From positions 222,054-286,053 of the forward strand of contig NZ_ANAY01000011.1 of assembly GCF_000340965.1 (NCBI RefSeq): a stretch of DNA of 64,000 nt, given 5' to 3'. Below, piece by piece: positions 1 to 8,927 of the stretch. Each line of letters starts with the position of its first letter. The stretch's first letter is position 1. This DNA is from Nocardiopsis kunsanensis DSM 44524 (GTDB taxonomy: Bacteria; Actinomycetota; Actinomycetes; Streptosporangiales; Streptosporangiaceae). The translations under genes were made by a program, and so were the position numbers. The notes beneath the pieces are model-generated. The model had not been told where the DNA came from and made no database searches. It saw nothing but the letters and a program-made list of their open reading frames with translations.

Positions 1-2
1 AC

Positions 3-668
3 CTCAACGCGGAACGCGGCGAGGCCGTCGCCAAGGAGATCGGCGGTGTCTTCGTCAGCACCGACGTCTCTCAGGAGGACCAGGTCAAGGCCGCGGTCCA
101 GGCCGCCGTCGACACCGGCAAGCCCTTCCGTGTGGCGGTCTCCTGTGCCGGCATCGGCTGGGCCACCCGGACCGTCGACCGCCACGGCACCCCTCACGAC
201 CTGGACTCCTACCAGAAGGTCATCCAGATCAACCTGATCGGTACCTTCAACGTGCTGCGCCTCTCGGCGGCCGAGATCGCCAAGACCGAGCCGATCAACG
301 AGGACGGCGAGCGCGGTTCCGTCCTCAACACCGCCTCCCTCGCCGGCATCGAGGGCCAGGTCGGCCAGATCGCCTACTCCTCCTCCAAGGGCGGCGTCAT
401 CGGCATGACCCTGCCGGCCGCGCGCGACCTGGCGGCCGTCGGTGTCACCGTCAACACCATCGCCCCGGGCATCCTCGAGACGCCCATCTACGGTGACGGC
501 CCGGGCTCGGAGGAGTTCAAGCAGAAGCTGGCCTCTCCGGTTCCCTTCCCCAAGCGCCTGGGTACCCCCGAGGAGTTCGGCAAGCTCGCCCGTACCCTGG
601 TCGAGGTCAGTTACGTCAACGGTGAGGTCGTCCGTATCGACGGCGGCCTCCGGATGCCCCCGAAGTAG
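3..668 (+). CDS. SDR dehydrogenase, 3-hydroxyacyl-CoA dehydrogenase type II (HSD10-like), 5' truncated
   Basis: The window opens inside this gene, so only the last 221 residues are visible and the Rossmann glycine motif is lost. The catalytic YxxxK is present (YSSSKGG), preceded by the serine-containing [14 protein letters not shown] segment. The stretch [20 protein letters not shown] and the C-terminal [15 protein letters not shown] closely follow type II 3-hydroxyacyl-CoA dehydrogenases (HSD17B10 family), which oxidise 3-hydroxyacyl-CoA with NAD+ in beta-oxidation or isoleucine breakdown. A crotonase gene starts 9 nt after the stop with its ribosome site overlapping this stop, so the two are surely co-transcribed and catalyse consecutive steps. 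Substrate chain length cannot be told from sequence. Confidence 0.88.
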   Translation, partial: LNAERGEAVAKEIGGVFVSTDVSQEDQVKAAVQAAVDTGKPFRVAVSCAGIGWATRTVDRHGTPHDLDSYQKVIQINLIGTFNVLRLSAAEIAKTEPINEDGERGSVLNTASLAGIEGQVGQIAYSSSKGGVIGMTLPAARDLAAVGVTVNTIAPGILETPIYGDGPGSEEFKQKLASPVPFPKRLGTPEEFGKLARTLVEVSYVNGEVVRIDGGLRMPPK

Positions 669-677
669 GAGGAACCC

Positions 678-1442
678 GTGTCCGACGAGGTTCTCTACAG
701 CACAGAGGACGGCGTCGCCGTCATCACCATCAACCGTCCCGAGGCCAGGAACGCGGTCAACGCGTCCGTGGCCGCCCGGATCGCCGAGGCCCTCGACGAC
801 CTGGACTCACGCAACGACCTGACCGTCGGCATCATCACCGGCGCCGGCGGGACCTTCTGCGCGGGCATGGACCTCAAGGCCTTCATGAAAGGCGAGGTCC
901 CGGTCGTGGAAGGGCGCGGGTTCGGTGGTTTCGCCGAGGCCCCGCCGAAGAAGCCCCTCATCGCCGCGGTCGAGGGCCATGCTCTGGCCGGCGGGTTCGA
1001 GGCGGTGCTGGCCTGTGATCTGGTCGTTGCCGCCGACGGTGCCGAGTTCGGCATCCCCGAGGTCAAACGCGGTCTGGTGGCCGGTGCGGGCGGTCTGCTG
1101 CGCCTGCAGCACCGCATCCCGCGCAACCTGGCCTCGGAGTTCGCCCTCACCGGTGACTTCGTGGGTGCCCAGCGCCTGGCCGACCTGGGGCTGGTCAACC
1201 GGGTCACCGGCAACGGCGGCGCGCTCGAGGGCGCCAAGGAGCTGGCCACGAGGATCAGCGCCAACGGCCCCCTCGCGGTGCGGGTGTCGAAGCAGATCAT
1301 GGCGGCATCCGACGACTGGTCCACCGCCGAGATGTGGGACAAGCAGAACGAGCTGGCGGGCCCCGTCTTCGTCAGCCACGACGCGATGGAGGGTGCCGCG
1401 GCCTTCGCCGAGAAGCGGACCCCCAACTGGAAGGGCGATTGA
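678..1442 (+). CDS. crotonase-family enoyl-CoA hydratase
   Basis: 254 residues, the usual length for the hydratase/isomerase family. GTG start with AGGAGG at about 9 nt. Crotonase landmarks are in order: PEARNAVNA near the N-terminus, the oxyanion-hole segment GTFCAGMDLKAF (about residue 62), then AVEGHALAGGFEAVLACDLV (about residue 97) and GIPEVKRGLVAGAGGL. The second catalytic region has E-V-K-R-G, so a hydratase-type acid residue is plausible. Paired with the upstream dehydrogenase it would supply its 3-hydroxyacyl-CoA substrate. An isomerase or another crotonase chemistry cannot be excluded. The stop codon TGA lies inside the TTGAC that borders a decayed transposable element. Confidence 0.88.
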   Translation: MSDEVLYSTEDGVAVITINRPEARNAVNASVAARIAEALDDLDSRNDLTVGIITGAGGTFCAGMDLKAFMKGEVPVVEGRGFGGFAEAPPKKPLIAAVEGHALAGGFEAVLACDLVVAADGAEFGIPEVKRGLVAGAGGLLRLQHRIPRNLASEFALTGDFVGAQRLADLGLVNRVTGNGGALEGAKELATRISANGPLAVRVSKQIMAASDDWSTAEMWDKQNELAGPVFVSHDAMEGAAAFAEKRTPNWKGD

Positions 1443-1745
1443 CGTCCTCCCCGGGGTGAGCCCTCGGGGATCCCTGCAGTCTTGTGGCTGTAGGCGCGGT
1501 GCGTCTCGCGGAGTCCGCCGGTTCCTGTTTCACCGGCCGGTGCCTCACCCGGAAGGGTGGTGGTCTTACCCGGCCTCCGCAGGCGTTCAGGGTCTCGGCC
1601 CGCCCGTCGGCGACCTGCCGACGGGTTCGGTTCTCATCCGCCGACAAGACAGCAGGTACACGGCCGAGAACCCACCGCGCAGATGAGAGCCGATTCACCT
1701 CCGGCCTGAAGGCCGGAGCGCTCTCGGACAAGACTGGTAGCACAA
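1439..1745 (-). mobile_element. decayed IS200/IS605-type element: tnpB 3' remnant with both end hairpins
   Basis: Read on the minus strand, the segment contains in-frame VADGRAETLNACGG...VKQEP...GEDVN, which resembles the C-terminal tail of actinobacterial TnpB proteins. It then runs into GGGGAGGACGTCAA, the end typical of these elements. A bulged hairpin (CCCCGGGG / CCC-T-CGGGG, 1449-1469) marks the tnpB-side end; a perfect 8-bp hairpin CTCCGGCC-TGAA-GGCCGGAG (1699-1718) marks the other. TTGAC (1439-1443), a target-type pentamer for this group, sits exactly at the end and supplies the TGA stop of the crotonase gene. Almost all of tnpB, and any tnpA, is gone, so the copy is not autonomous. 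The family assignment rests on recall of related elements; the outer boundary near 1745 is approximate. Confidence 0.62.
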
Positions 1746-1975
1746 CCGGAGCGTGGAACGAGGGGCGGTCGACAGTGGTCGGCCGCCCCTCGCGCTGTTG
1801 TCGCGAGGGCCCGGCGGCACATCGGGTCGGTCCGGTGCCCCGTTGGTCCCCAGCAGCGTGTCCTGACCGACTTCTCCCGGCTCGCACGGCCTCGGGTCGA
1901 AGGTCCGCTCGCAGCGGACCCGGGCAGCGCCGAGAGGGCACTGAGGCGACGAGAAGACCCACTCCTGCTCACGGC
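1746..1975. other. intergenic, no gene seen
   Basis: Between the decayed element and the acyltransferase stop codon. GC-rich, with no convincing reading frame and no clear terminator. The sequence GAGGGGCGG...GGCCGCCCCTC around 1760-1790 could form an imperfect stem. Confidence 0.5.
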
Positions 1976-4102
1976 TCAGCTGTGCCGGGAGATCTCCTCA
2001 GCTGCCGAGGAACCCAGCGTTCCGTTCTCGGCCCGGTTCTCCTGGCCGGAGGCCTCCAACAGGTGCGGCTCCAGCGCAGCGGCCATCGATTCGGAGAAGG
2101 CGTAACTGAGGTGGTGCTCGTCGTAGTAGACGAGCTGGTTGCCGATGACGCCCTGGCAGGTCCCGTCCTGGCACAGGTATCCGGTGAGGTCGATGAAGCT
2201 CGTGTTGTCGGGAACCTCGGCCAGCTCGTGGAAGGGCGCGGTCCCGGCCATGGAGTCGTACTGGTCGGCCACGCACTCGGCGGCGCCCTCCTGGTCGACG
2301 CACTCGGGCACGTCGTAGCCGAAGCGCGGGGTGTCGCGGACGGCGATCATGTCGATGCCCATCCCGTCGAGCTGGTACCAGCGCTGTACGAAACCGTCGG
2401 GCACGTGCTCCTCGCCGTCCTCGTCGGAGTCGGTCAGGGAACCCAGGCCGAAGACCGCGTCGATGTCGCGGCTGTCCAGCTCGGCCATGACCTGTTGGTT
2501 CCACGTGGTGCAGTTGGGGTACTCCTCACCGGCGCGGTACTGCTCCTCGGGGCTGAACTGGCACGCGTTGCGCGTCATCATGACCATGTTCCAGCCCTGG
2601 CGTTCGGTGATGGTCCGCATCGCGTCGAACCAGTGGCGGACGTGGGAACTGCCCACGAGCGCGATGGTGAAGTCGGCGTCGGGGTCACCGAATTCGCACA
2701 GCACCATCTCCTCGTCCTCGGCCACGGCGTTGCAGTCGCTGGTTCGCTCGATGGTGTCCTCGGCGACCGTGGAGGTGTCGGGGTGGACGGGAAGGACCGG
2801 CAGTTCGGTCGCCAGCTCCTGGTCGAGGTGGACGGCGGCGCCCGGGTAGTGCATCGGGTTGGAGCTGAGTTCCAGGCGAAGGTCGCGGTTGCGGTCGATC
2901 TCCTGGCTCCACAGTGAGGTCGCCACCAGTACGGGCACGACGAAGAGCACTCCCGCGGCCAGTGACCAGATCGGGGCCTTGTACCGGGTGGTCACGCGGG
3001 TGATGCCGCCGTCGACGGCCCAGGTGGTGGCGACCGCAGCCACGAAGGAGACCGCCAGGACCATCAGGCCGCCGGTGAACGAGGGACGGACCCGGTCGGT
3101 GACCTCCAGGTAGAAGACCAGGACAGGCCAGTGCCACAGGAACAGGGGGAAGGCGCGCCCGCCCAGCCAGGGCAGGGGTTGCATGCTCAGCATGCGGTTG
3201 GCGGAAAAACGCCCGTTCCCGTTCCCACCGGAACCGGCGAGGATGATGAGCGCTGCCGCGGCGGTCGGCCACAGGGACGCGTAACCGGGGTAGTCCAGGG
3301 TGTCGCCGATGACCAGGCCGCAGGTCGCGAGTGCGGCCAGACCCAGCCATCCGGCGGCCCCGCGCAGCCGCGCGGGCAGGTTCAGGTAGGGGACCAGCAG
3401 GGCGAGCAGACCGCCCAGCGCCGGCTCCCACAACCGGGCACCGCTGTCGAAGTAGGCCCACACGGGCTCGTCGGCGGTGATCCGGACGGAGTACACGAAG
3501 GACCCCGCGGCGACCAGGGCGACCGCTCCGATGGCGACGGTGCGGATCCGCAGCCCCAGCCACACCGCGACCAGGCCCGCCGCGGTGATGAACAGCGGCC
3601 ACACCAGATAGAACTGCCCCTGGATCGCCAGCGACCAGAAGTGTTGCGCCGGGCCGGCCGTGGAGTTCCCGGCCATGTAGTCGACGGCGCCGAAGGCCAG
3701 GTTCCAGTTGCCGTAGTACAGGAGTGAGGCCTGTACCTCGGTGATGATCTCGGTCCAACGCGAACGCGGCATGAACAGGTAGGACCCGAGGAGGATCGCG
3801 CCGAGCACGACCGCACTCGCGGGGGAGAGGCGTCTGGCGACCTTGCTCCAGTAAGCACCGAACCCGATCCGGTCGCCGCGTTCCAGGGTGCGCACCAGTG
3901 ATCCCGTGGCGAGGAAGCCGGTGAGCAGCAGGAAGACGTCGACACCCCCGGAGACCGTGCCGAACCAGATGTGGTAAACGGCGATCAACAGGGCGGAGAC
4001 GGCGCGCAACCCCTCGATGTCGGGACGGTGGCGACTCTTGGCCGACGGGGTCACCGGGGAGGAGAGCACGTCGGAGACGGGTCGCTGGGCAGGAGCGGGC
4101 AC
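1976..4102 (-). CDS. acyltransferase-3 / SGNH-domain membrane protein (OafA-like)
   Basis: 708 residues from a GTG at 4102, chosen because GGAG lies 7 nt upstream; an ATG at 4276 has no ribosome site and would add an atypical Arg/Pro leader. The N-terminal half is an acyltransferase-3 domain opening with RPDIEGLRAVSALLI, followed by about ten hydrophobic helices. The C-terminal 230 residues form a presumably extracytoplasmic SGNH-like domain with ALVGSSHVRHWF (nucleophile block) and YYDEHHLS (Asp-x-x-His block). Such proteins O-acetylate cell-surface polysaccharides or peptidoglycan, the SGNH domain taking the acyl group from the membrane half. It is monocistronic and divergent from the CDP-alcohol transferase. 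The glycan acceptor is unknown. Confidence 0.85.
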   Translation of the reverse strand: MPAPAQRPVSDVLSSPVTPSAKSRHRPDIEGLRAVSALLIAVYHIWFGTVSGGVDVFLLLTGFLATGSLVRTLERGDRIGFGAYWSKVARRLSPASAVVLGAILLGSYLFMPRSRWTEIITEVQASLLYYGNWNLAFGAVDYMAGNSTAGPAQHFWSLAIQGQFYLVWPLFITAAGLVAVWLGLRIRTVAIGAVALVAAGSFVYSVRITADEPVWAYFDSGARLWEPALGGLLALLVPYLNLPARLRGAAGWLGLAALATCGLVIGDTLDYPGYASLWPTAAAALIILAGSGGNGNGRFSANRMLSMQPLPWLGGRAFPLFLWHWPVLVFYLEVTDRVRPSFTGGLMVLAVSFVAAVATTWAVDGGITRVTTRYKAPIWSLAAGVLFVVPVLVATSLWSQEIDRNRDLRLELSSNPMHYPGAAVHLDQELATELPVLPVHPDTSTVAEDTIERTSDCNAVAEDEEMVLCEFGDPDADFTIALVGSSHVRHWFDAMRTITERQGWNMVMMTRNACQFSPEEQYRAGEEYPNCTTWNQQVMAELDSRDIDAVFGLGSLTDSDEDGEEHVPDGFVQRWYQLDGMGIDMIAVRDTPRFGYDVPECVDQEGAAECVADQYDSMAGTAPFHELAEVPDNTSFIDLTGYLCQDGTCQGVIGNQLVYYDEHHLSYAFSESMAAALEPHLLEASGQENRAENGTLGSSAAEEISRHS

Positions 4103-4691
4103 GGAACGACTCCAGGCTCGGAACAGAAGAGAACGTGGATGCGCCAAGCGGGCGGCGCTGTGCGCACAGGCCGAGAGAAGTGGTCGGCGTCCCTGAGGGG
4201 CCCGCAACTTCAGTATTGGGGCGGGGCATGACCACTCCGGAGGCAAGGGCACCCTTGTTGCCAACTCGAGATTCAATCTCTGTGGTCACGTAGCCCCCAC
4301 AGTGCCCAGGTGAGTCCTGGGTCACCAGGGGCGGTGAGGTGGGTCCCCAGCCCGGTCCCTGTGCGGTTTTCTGTTGCTGCCTCGAGTGAGTGGACCCGAG
4401 CGGATCCCGTCGGCGGTGCTTGCCGGGAACCGGTACCGGCCCGCGGTGCTCGCCCGAGGGCCGGCCACGGCATGTTCCGGTCCCCGGGGGTAAGGCCGAT
4501 GGCTTCGTTGCGTCATCTCGATGTCACGTTTCTGGCACTTTTTGTCCCACATGTCACCGGGGCGGGTTTTTCGGCCGTCATCTTTGTGGGTCCCGCGGTG
4601 CCGGCCGTTCGCGAACAACCCCCGCGACGGTCGGCCCGACATCCTCCCGAGACCGTGTCCTACCCTCGACCTGCCTCATGGAGGTCCACGT
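4103..4691. other. 589-nt divergent intergenic region
   Basis: Separates the divergently transcribed acyltransferase and CDP-alcohol transferase genes and should carry both promoters. It is less GC-rich than the genes, with T-runs around 4530-4575. Small dyads are visible: AAGGG-CA-CCCTT (4245-4256) and GAGAT-TCA-ATCTC (4268-4280). Several reading frames cross it, but none has a ribosome site with coding-type third-position bias. Confidence 0.5.
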
Positions 4692-5756
4692 ATGAGCACG
4701 TTCACGCTCGCCGATGTCCGCGAGCGGACTTACAAGCCCCGGGACTCCTGGTGGACGGTCTGGCTCGTCGACCCCCTCGCCTCGCGCCTGGTGACCTTCG
4801 TCGCGAACCGGACCTCGATCACCCCGAACCAGATCACGCTCTCGGCCCTGTTCCTGGGCCTGATCTCGGCCGTCTGTTTCTTCCTGGGCGACTGGTACTG
4901 GCTGATCACCGGTGCCGCGCTGTTCCATCTGAGCTTCGTGCTCGACTGCATGGACGGCAAGGTCGCCCGCCTCAAGGGCAACGGCTCCGTCTTCGGGAGC
5001 TGGCTCGACTACGTCTTCGACCGCATCAGGGTCCTGATCTGCGCCATCGCGCTGATGGGCGGCCAGTTCCTGCAGAGCGGCGACCCGGTCTTCCTGTGGT
5101 TCCTGCTGGGCATCGTCTTCACCGACATGTTCCGCTACCTGAATTCACCGCAGATGGCCAAGGTGCGCTCGGCCATGCGCCGCCACATCGCCCAGGCCAT
5201 CCGAGAAGTGGAGGAGAACACCGAGGGCGACACCAGCGGGGTGCGCCGTGCGGCCGGTTCCTTCAGCAGTGACGAGAACGGTGCCGAGCACCTGGGCGAC
5301 GACGACGCCAGTGTCTCCATCGGCGGCTCGGAGCGGGTCAACGCGCCCAGCGCAGCCACCCACTACGCCGAACCCGACCAGGTCGCCCAGCCGACCGCCA
5401 CCAGCAAGGCCAAGGAGCTGCAGAGCACCACGCTGCAGAAGGGGTTCGACCGCCGTTTTCCCTGGTACCGGCAGCTGCGCGACTCCCTGCGTGCCAACCG
5501 CATCCGTCCGCACCTGTTCAGCGGCATCGAGTACCAGATGGGGGTCTTCATCGTCGCGCCGCTGGTGGGCGTGTTTTCCCTGACAGGCATGCTCGTGGCC
5601 ATTGCGGCCTCGGCGGCGCTCATGTTCGCCTTCGAGGTGCTGATCATCTACAAGCTGTGGCTGTCAGTGCAGGAGTTCACCCGCGTCACCCGCGACATCA
5701 ACGCCGCGCTGATCTCCTTGGAGGAACGTCGGCGCGAGAACACCGAGGTGTCCTGA
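4692..5756 (+). CDS. CDP-alcohol phosphatidyltransferase family membrane protein
   Basis: 354 residues. The ATG at 4692 is preceded by GGAGG about 7 nt upstream. The full CDP-alcohol transferase signature is present: DCMDGKVAR, eight residues, G, three residues, D (LDY), three residues, D (FDR), so the metal- and CDP-binding aspartates are intact. Hydrophobic helices flank it and a second cluster lies at the C-terminus (IVAPLVGVFSLTG). Between residues about 165 and 265 is a hydrophilic acidic insert absent from minimal family members. The family swaps CMP for an alcohol to make phospholipids such as PI, PG or inositol-phosphate headgroups. The alcohol is not predictable here, and the insert argues against ordinary PgsA. 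Confidence 0.85.
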   Translation: MSTFTLADVRERTYKPRDSWWTVWLVDPLASRLVTFVANRTSITPNQITLSALFLGLISAVCFFLGDWYWLITGAALFHLSFVLDCMDGKVARLKGNGSVFGSWLDYVFDRIRVLICAIALMGGQFLQSGDPVFLWFLLGIVFTDMFRYLNSPQMAKVRSAMRRHIAQAIREVEENTEGDTSGVRRAAGSFSSDENGAEHLGDDDASVSIGGSERVNAPSAATHYAEPDQVAQPTATSKAKELQSTTLQKGFDRRFPWYRQLRDSLRANRIRPHLFSGIEYQMGVFIVAPLVGVFSLTGMLVAIAASAALMFAFEVLIIYKLWLSVQEFTRVTRDINAALISLEERRRENTEVS

Positions 5757-5770
5757 GGCAGGGAGACGGA

Positions 5771-5802
5771 CGCGGGGGTGCCGCACGTGCGGCACCCCCG
5801 CG
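5771..5802. terminator. 32-nt perfect palindrome, bidirectional terminator
   Basis: CGCGGGGGTGCCGCAC and its exact complement follow without a spacer. It lies between two convergent genes, 14 nt after the CDP-alcohol transferase stop. No T-tract follows, as is common for actinomycete terminators. Confidence 0.75.
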
Positions 5803-5854
5803 CCGGGGCAGCTCCGAGGAGGCCGGGGCCTCCGGGTCGGCGGGCCGAGGGATG

Positions 5855-6103
5855 TCACTCGGGAAGGTTCCGGACCACCCCGCCGTCCTGCAACCGACTG
5901 CGTTCGTCGTCGGCGGCTTCGGGCGCAGCGAACACGAACGCGACCAGGGCGGCCAGCCCCAGTCCGATCACGAGCAGCCCGCCACAGCCGAGGCTGACCC
6001 ACAGCCATGGTGCGGCCCGGGGCCCGCCCCTGGGAGTGGGCCCGCCGCCTTCGAGCGATGCGGGTCTGTCGGAGGACGGTTCCTGCGAGGGCTCCTGGTT
6101 CAT
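5855..6103 (-). CDS. small single-pass membrane protein, unknown
   Basis: 82 residues from an ATG at 6103 with AGGGAG about 9 nt upstream. A polar Pro/Ser/Glu-rich N-terminus (MNQEPSQEPSSDRP) leads to one hydrophobic helix (about residues 31-59, WLWVSLGCGGLLVIGLGLA) and a short charged tail ending GGVVRNLPE. I do not recognise a family. It stands alone between the convergent CDP-alcohol transferase and the divergent flavodoxin-like gene. Confidence 0.6.
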   Translation of the reverse strand: MNQEPSQEPSSDRPASLEGGGPTPRGGPRAAPWLWVSLGCGGLLVIGLGLAALVAFVFAAPEAADDERSRLQDGGVVRNLPE

Positions 6104-6281
6104 ACGCCCCGGCTCCCTGTCGACGGGGACACCGCTGGCGGGGCCGGTGCCCCGCCACAGGCGCATACCCAGGTTCCACGCCCCGTACGCCCCCGCGCAG
6201 GTCGTACGGGGTTCGGGCCCCGTACGGAACCGACGGGGAGGGGAGGAACGCCTCCGGGCGTGTGCGGCCTAGGGTGGGGCC

Positions 6282-6746
6282 ATGGCACGGCTGCTCATTG
6301 TTCACCACACCGTCTCGCCCGCCACGCAGGAGATGCTCGACGCGGTCCTGGAAGGCGCGCACACCGACGACATCGAGGGTGTGGAGGTACACGTCCGCGC
6401 CGCCCTGGCCGCCGGCCCGGCGGAGCTGCTCGCCGCCGACGCCCTCCTCCTCGGTACCCCCGCCAACATCGGATACATGTCCGGTGCGCTCAAGGACTTC
6501 TTCGACCGCAGTTACTACACCGCCCGGAACGACACCCAGGGCCTTCCCTACGCCCTGTACGTGCACGGCGACAACGACACCTCCGGCGCCGTCCGGGCAG
6601 TGGAGTCCATCTCCAAGGGCATGGGTTGGGAACGCCACCGCCCGCCGGTGACCGTGACGGAACGCCCCGGTGCCGAAGCGCGCGAGGCCTGTTGGGAACT
6701 GGGCGCCGTCACCGCGCTCGCGGCACTCGAGCGCGCCCAGGGCTGA
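6282..6746 (+). CDS. flavodoxin-like / NAD(P)H:FMN oxidoreductase-type protein
   Basis: 154 residues. LLIVHHTVSPATQEM matches the phosphate-binding first loop of flavodoxin-fold proteins (usually S/T-x-T-G-N-T). LLLGTPANIGYMSGALKDFFDR is the characteristic GTP-x-x-x-G-x-x-x-x-x-K-x-F-x-D segment of the FMN reductase/WrbA group, and ALYVHGDNDTSGAVRAVE corresponds to the third flavin loop. It should bind FMN and act as a cytoplasmic electron carrier or reductase. The partner is unknown; neighbours do not help. Confidence 0.75.
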   Translation: MARLLIVHHTVSPATQEMLDAVLEGAHTDDIEGVEVHVRAALAAGPAELLAADALLLGTPANIGYMSGALKDFFDRSYYTARNDTQGLPYALYVHGDNDTSGAVRAVESISKGMGWERHRPPVTVTERPGAEAREACWELGAVTALAALERAQG

Positions 6747-6803
6747 GCCTGCGTCGGGGCCGAAGCCCCTCGGGCCGGGGCCGCCGGCACGCTCCGGCCG
6801 CGC

Positions 6804-6824
6804 GAGCCCGGTGACAGCGGGCTC
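6804..6824 (-). terminator. hairpin at the end of the speE-like gene
   Basis: GAGCCCG-GTGACAG-CGGGCTC, a 7-bp stem overlapping the stop codon at 6823. It would end the five-gene minus-strand operon and also the flavodoxin-like transcript running the other way. Confidence 0.45.
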
Positions 6825-8400
6825 AGTACCCGCGCCAGGCGCCCTGGTGATAGCCGATGATGCGCGGGTGCATCATCGTGGAGGCCTCCGCCGCATGCTC
6901 CTCTTCCCTGCGGTCCTTCGGGAAGACCTGGGCGGCGGCGAGCAGCTCTTCGTCCAGGAACTCCAGAGCGGGTGCGTCCTCGGGCACCTCCAGCTCCGGT
7001 TCTCCCTCGGGCGAGGCGAGGTAGAAGCCCCAGTCGCCGAAGGTGGGAACGTCCACGTGGTAGGGCACCGGAGCGAGCTCGGCGTCCTCCAGCGAGTGGC
7101 CCACGCTCCAGTACGCCTCGGGCGCGAAGTACGGTGAACCGGCCTGTACGACCAACCGTCCGTCCTCGGCCATGCGCTCGCGCACCAACGAGTAGAACTC
7201 GACCGTGTACAGCTTCGAGGTCCCCACGTCCTCACCGTCGGGCAGGTCGGCGACGACCGCGTCGAACTGCTCGGGTTGCTCGCGCAGCCACTGGAACGCG
7301 TCGGCGTTGACGACCTCCACACGCGGGTCCTCGAAGGAGTTCTCGTTGAGTTCGCGGATGACGGGTTCTTCGACGGCCAGGTCCACCACCGCCGGGTCCA
7401 GGTCGACGACGGTGACGCTCTCGACGTCGTCGTACTCCAGGATCTCGCGCAAGGCCAGCCCGTCGCCGCCGCCCAGCACGAGTACGTTCTCCCGCGGGCC
7501 GTCCATCCCCGGGTGGATGAGCGACTCGTGGTACCGGTACTCGTCCAGGGTGGAGAACTGCAGGCTCCCGTTGAGGAACAGGCGCAGGTCCTTTCCGTCG
7601 ATCGACCTGGTCAGGACGACCTCCTGGTACTCCGAACGTTCGGCGTGCACGATCGGGTCCCGGTACATGGCCTGGCGGGCGTCGACCTCGAACTGCTCGG
7701 AGTACAGGTAGGCCAACCCCAGCGCCGCGACGATCACGCTCAGCCCCGCCCCGAGGCCCACGTAGGAGCGTCGGCTCAGGTCGTGGCGGAACAGCCACAG
7801 CACCACGGTCACACCCACGATCGCGTTGAGCAGACCCACCGCGAGCGCACCCTTGGGCAGACCCAGGACGGGCAGCAGCAGGAACGGGAACGCCAGGCCG
7901 CCGATGAGCCCGCCCACGTAGTCGGCGGTGAACAGGTCCGCGACCGCCTCGGACGCCTCCTGCCTGCGGATGCGCTGGATCAGCGTCATCAGCAGGGGGA
8001 TCTCCATGCCGATGAGCACACCGATGACGAACGACAGCAGTATCAGCGCCGGCTGGTAGGCGGAGAACCACGCGAAGGCCGCGTACAGCAGCAGCACCGA
8101 CAGACCGCCGATGAGGGAGAGCAGGCCTTCGATGACGGCGAACGACAACGCGGGACGGTGCTGGAACCGTTTGGACAGCAGCGAGCCCACACCCATCGCG
8201 AACACCATCACCGACAGGACCACGGAGGCCTGGGTGATGGTGTCGCCGAGGAGGTAACTGCCGATCGCGACGAGGGCGAGCTCGTACACCAGACCGCAGG
8301 CGGCGCAGATGAACACCGCCGTCATCACGAAGAACCGGGCCGCGCGTGGGTGGATCGGAAGTCTGGTCCGTGGGCCTGTCGGTGGCTCGGTCTCGGTCAC
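6823..8400 (-). CDS. membrane-fused spermidine-synthase-like protein (polyamine aminopropyltransferase family)
   Basis: 525 residues; GTG start. The N-terminal 220 residues hold about seven hydrophobic helices (for example ALVAIGSYLLGDTITQASVV). The C-terminal half is a spermidine-synthase fold: YQEVVLTR, LFLNGSLQFSTLDEYRYHE, the methyltransferase-like glycine motif VLVLGGGDGLALREIL, TVVDLDP, and ADLPDGED carrying the expected catalytic Asp. Tethering an aminopropyltransferase-like domain to a membrane bundle is typical of the actinobacterial group found with DUF350 and DUF4178 genes, as here. The true substrate is not known; it may modify a lipid or envelope component rather than make free spermidine. 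It is the last gene of the operon. Confidence 0.82.
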   Translation of the reverse strand: MTETEPPTGPRTRLPIHPRAARFFVMTAVFICAACGLVYELALVAIGSYLLGDTITQASVVLSVMVFAMGVGSLLSKRFQHRPALSFAVIEGLLSLIGGLSVLLLYAAFAWFSAYQPALILLSFVIGVLIGMEIPLLMTLIQRIRRQEASEAVADLFTADYVGGLIGGLAFPFLLLPVLGLPKGALAVGLLNAIVGVTVVLWLFRHDLSRRSYVGLGAGLSVIVAALGLAYLYSEQFEVDARQAMYRDPIVHAERSEYQEVVLTRSIDGKDLRLFLNGSLQFSTLDEYRYHESLIHPGMDGPRENVLVLGGGDGLALREILEYDDVESVTVVDLDPAVVDLAVEEPVIRELNENSFEDPRVEVVNADAFQWLREQPEQFDAVVADLPDGEDVGTSKLYTVEFYSLVRERMAEDGRLVVQAGSPYFAPEAYWSVGHSLEDAELAPVPYHVDVPTFGDWGFYLASPEGEPELEVPEDAPALEFLDEELLAAAQVFPKDRREEEHAAEASTMMHPRIIGYHQGAWRGY

Positions 8401-8440
8401 GTCGGGATGCTTCTTTCGGAAAGGGGAGCCTCGGGAGGCC

Positions 8441-8869
8441 TCAGGAGATGGCGGCGGCCACCACCAGAGCGATGGACAGGTGGGCGGTGGCGCTCACCCA
8501 GGTCGCGGGGTGGAACTCGGAACTGGCGATGACGGCCCTCACGCTGGTCGGGGTGACCAGGTCGATGAGCAGGAACGAGGCAGCCATCACGGCGAGGCCG
8601 ATGAGCCCGAACACGGAGGTGGAGAGCAGACCGGCGCCCAGACCGAGCTCGGAGTAGCTGGACAGGATCGCGGACACGACCACCACGGCGGCGCCCAGGG
8701 TATTGGCCGACACCAGCAGAACCGCGTTGGGGTTGCGTTCCTCCCAGATCAGTTTATGCAGTTTGCCGGGGGTGAGCAGATCGGTGATCAGGTAGCCGAG
8801 CAGCATGATGGCTGTTCCGACCGCACCGTAGCCGAGCGCGTACAGGGAGCTGGTGAGGATCTCGTTCAT
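8441..8869 (-). CDS. DUF350 membrane protein
   Basis: 142 residues from the ATG at 8869. Four hydrophobic helices arranged as two similar halves, with GYGAVGTAIMLLGYLITDLL near the N-terminus and the recurring TPGKLHKLIWEERNPNA turn, match DUF350 proteins (also called YjfL-like). The gene lies 40 nt upstream of the speE-like gene and downstream of the lipoprotein gene. DUF350 genes repeatedly accompany aminopropyltransferase and DUF4178 genes, so a common membrane complex is likely, but its activity is undefined. Confidence 0.8.
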   Translation of the reverse strand: MNEILTSSLYALGYGAVGTAIMLLGYLITDLLTPGKLHKLIWEERNPNAVLLVSANTLGAAVVVVSAILSSYSELGLGAGLLSTSVFGLIGLAVMAASFLLIDLVTPTSVRAVIASSEFHPATWVSATAHLSIALVVAAAIS

Positions 8870-8927
8870 CGAATCGGTCCAAGGAAGAGGTCGGCCGTGT
8901 CGGGAGCATGTGCCCCGACACAGCAGC

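Noticed and set aside
7276..8532. Long plus-strand frame opposite the speE-like gene
   Set aside because: Gln/His/Arg-rich antisense translation of a well-recognised membrane enzyme.
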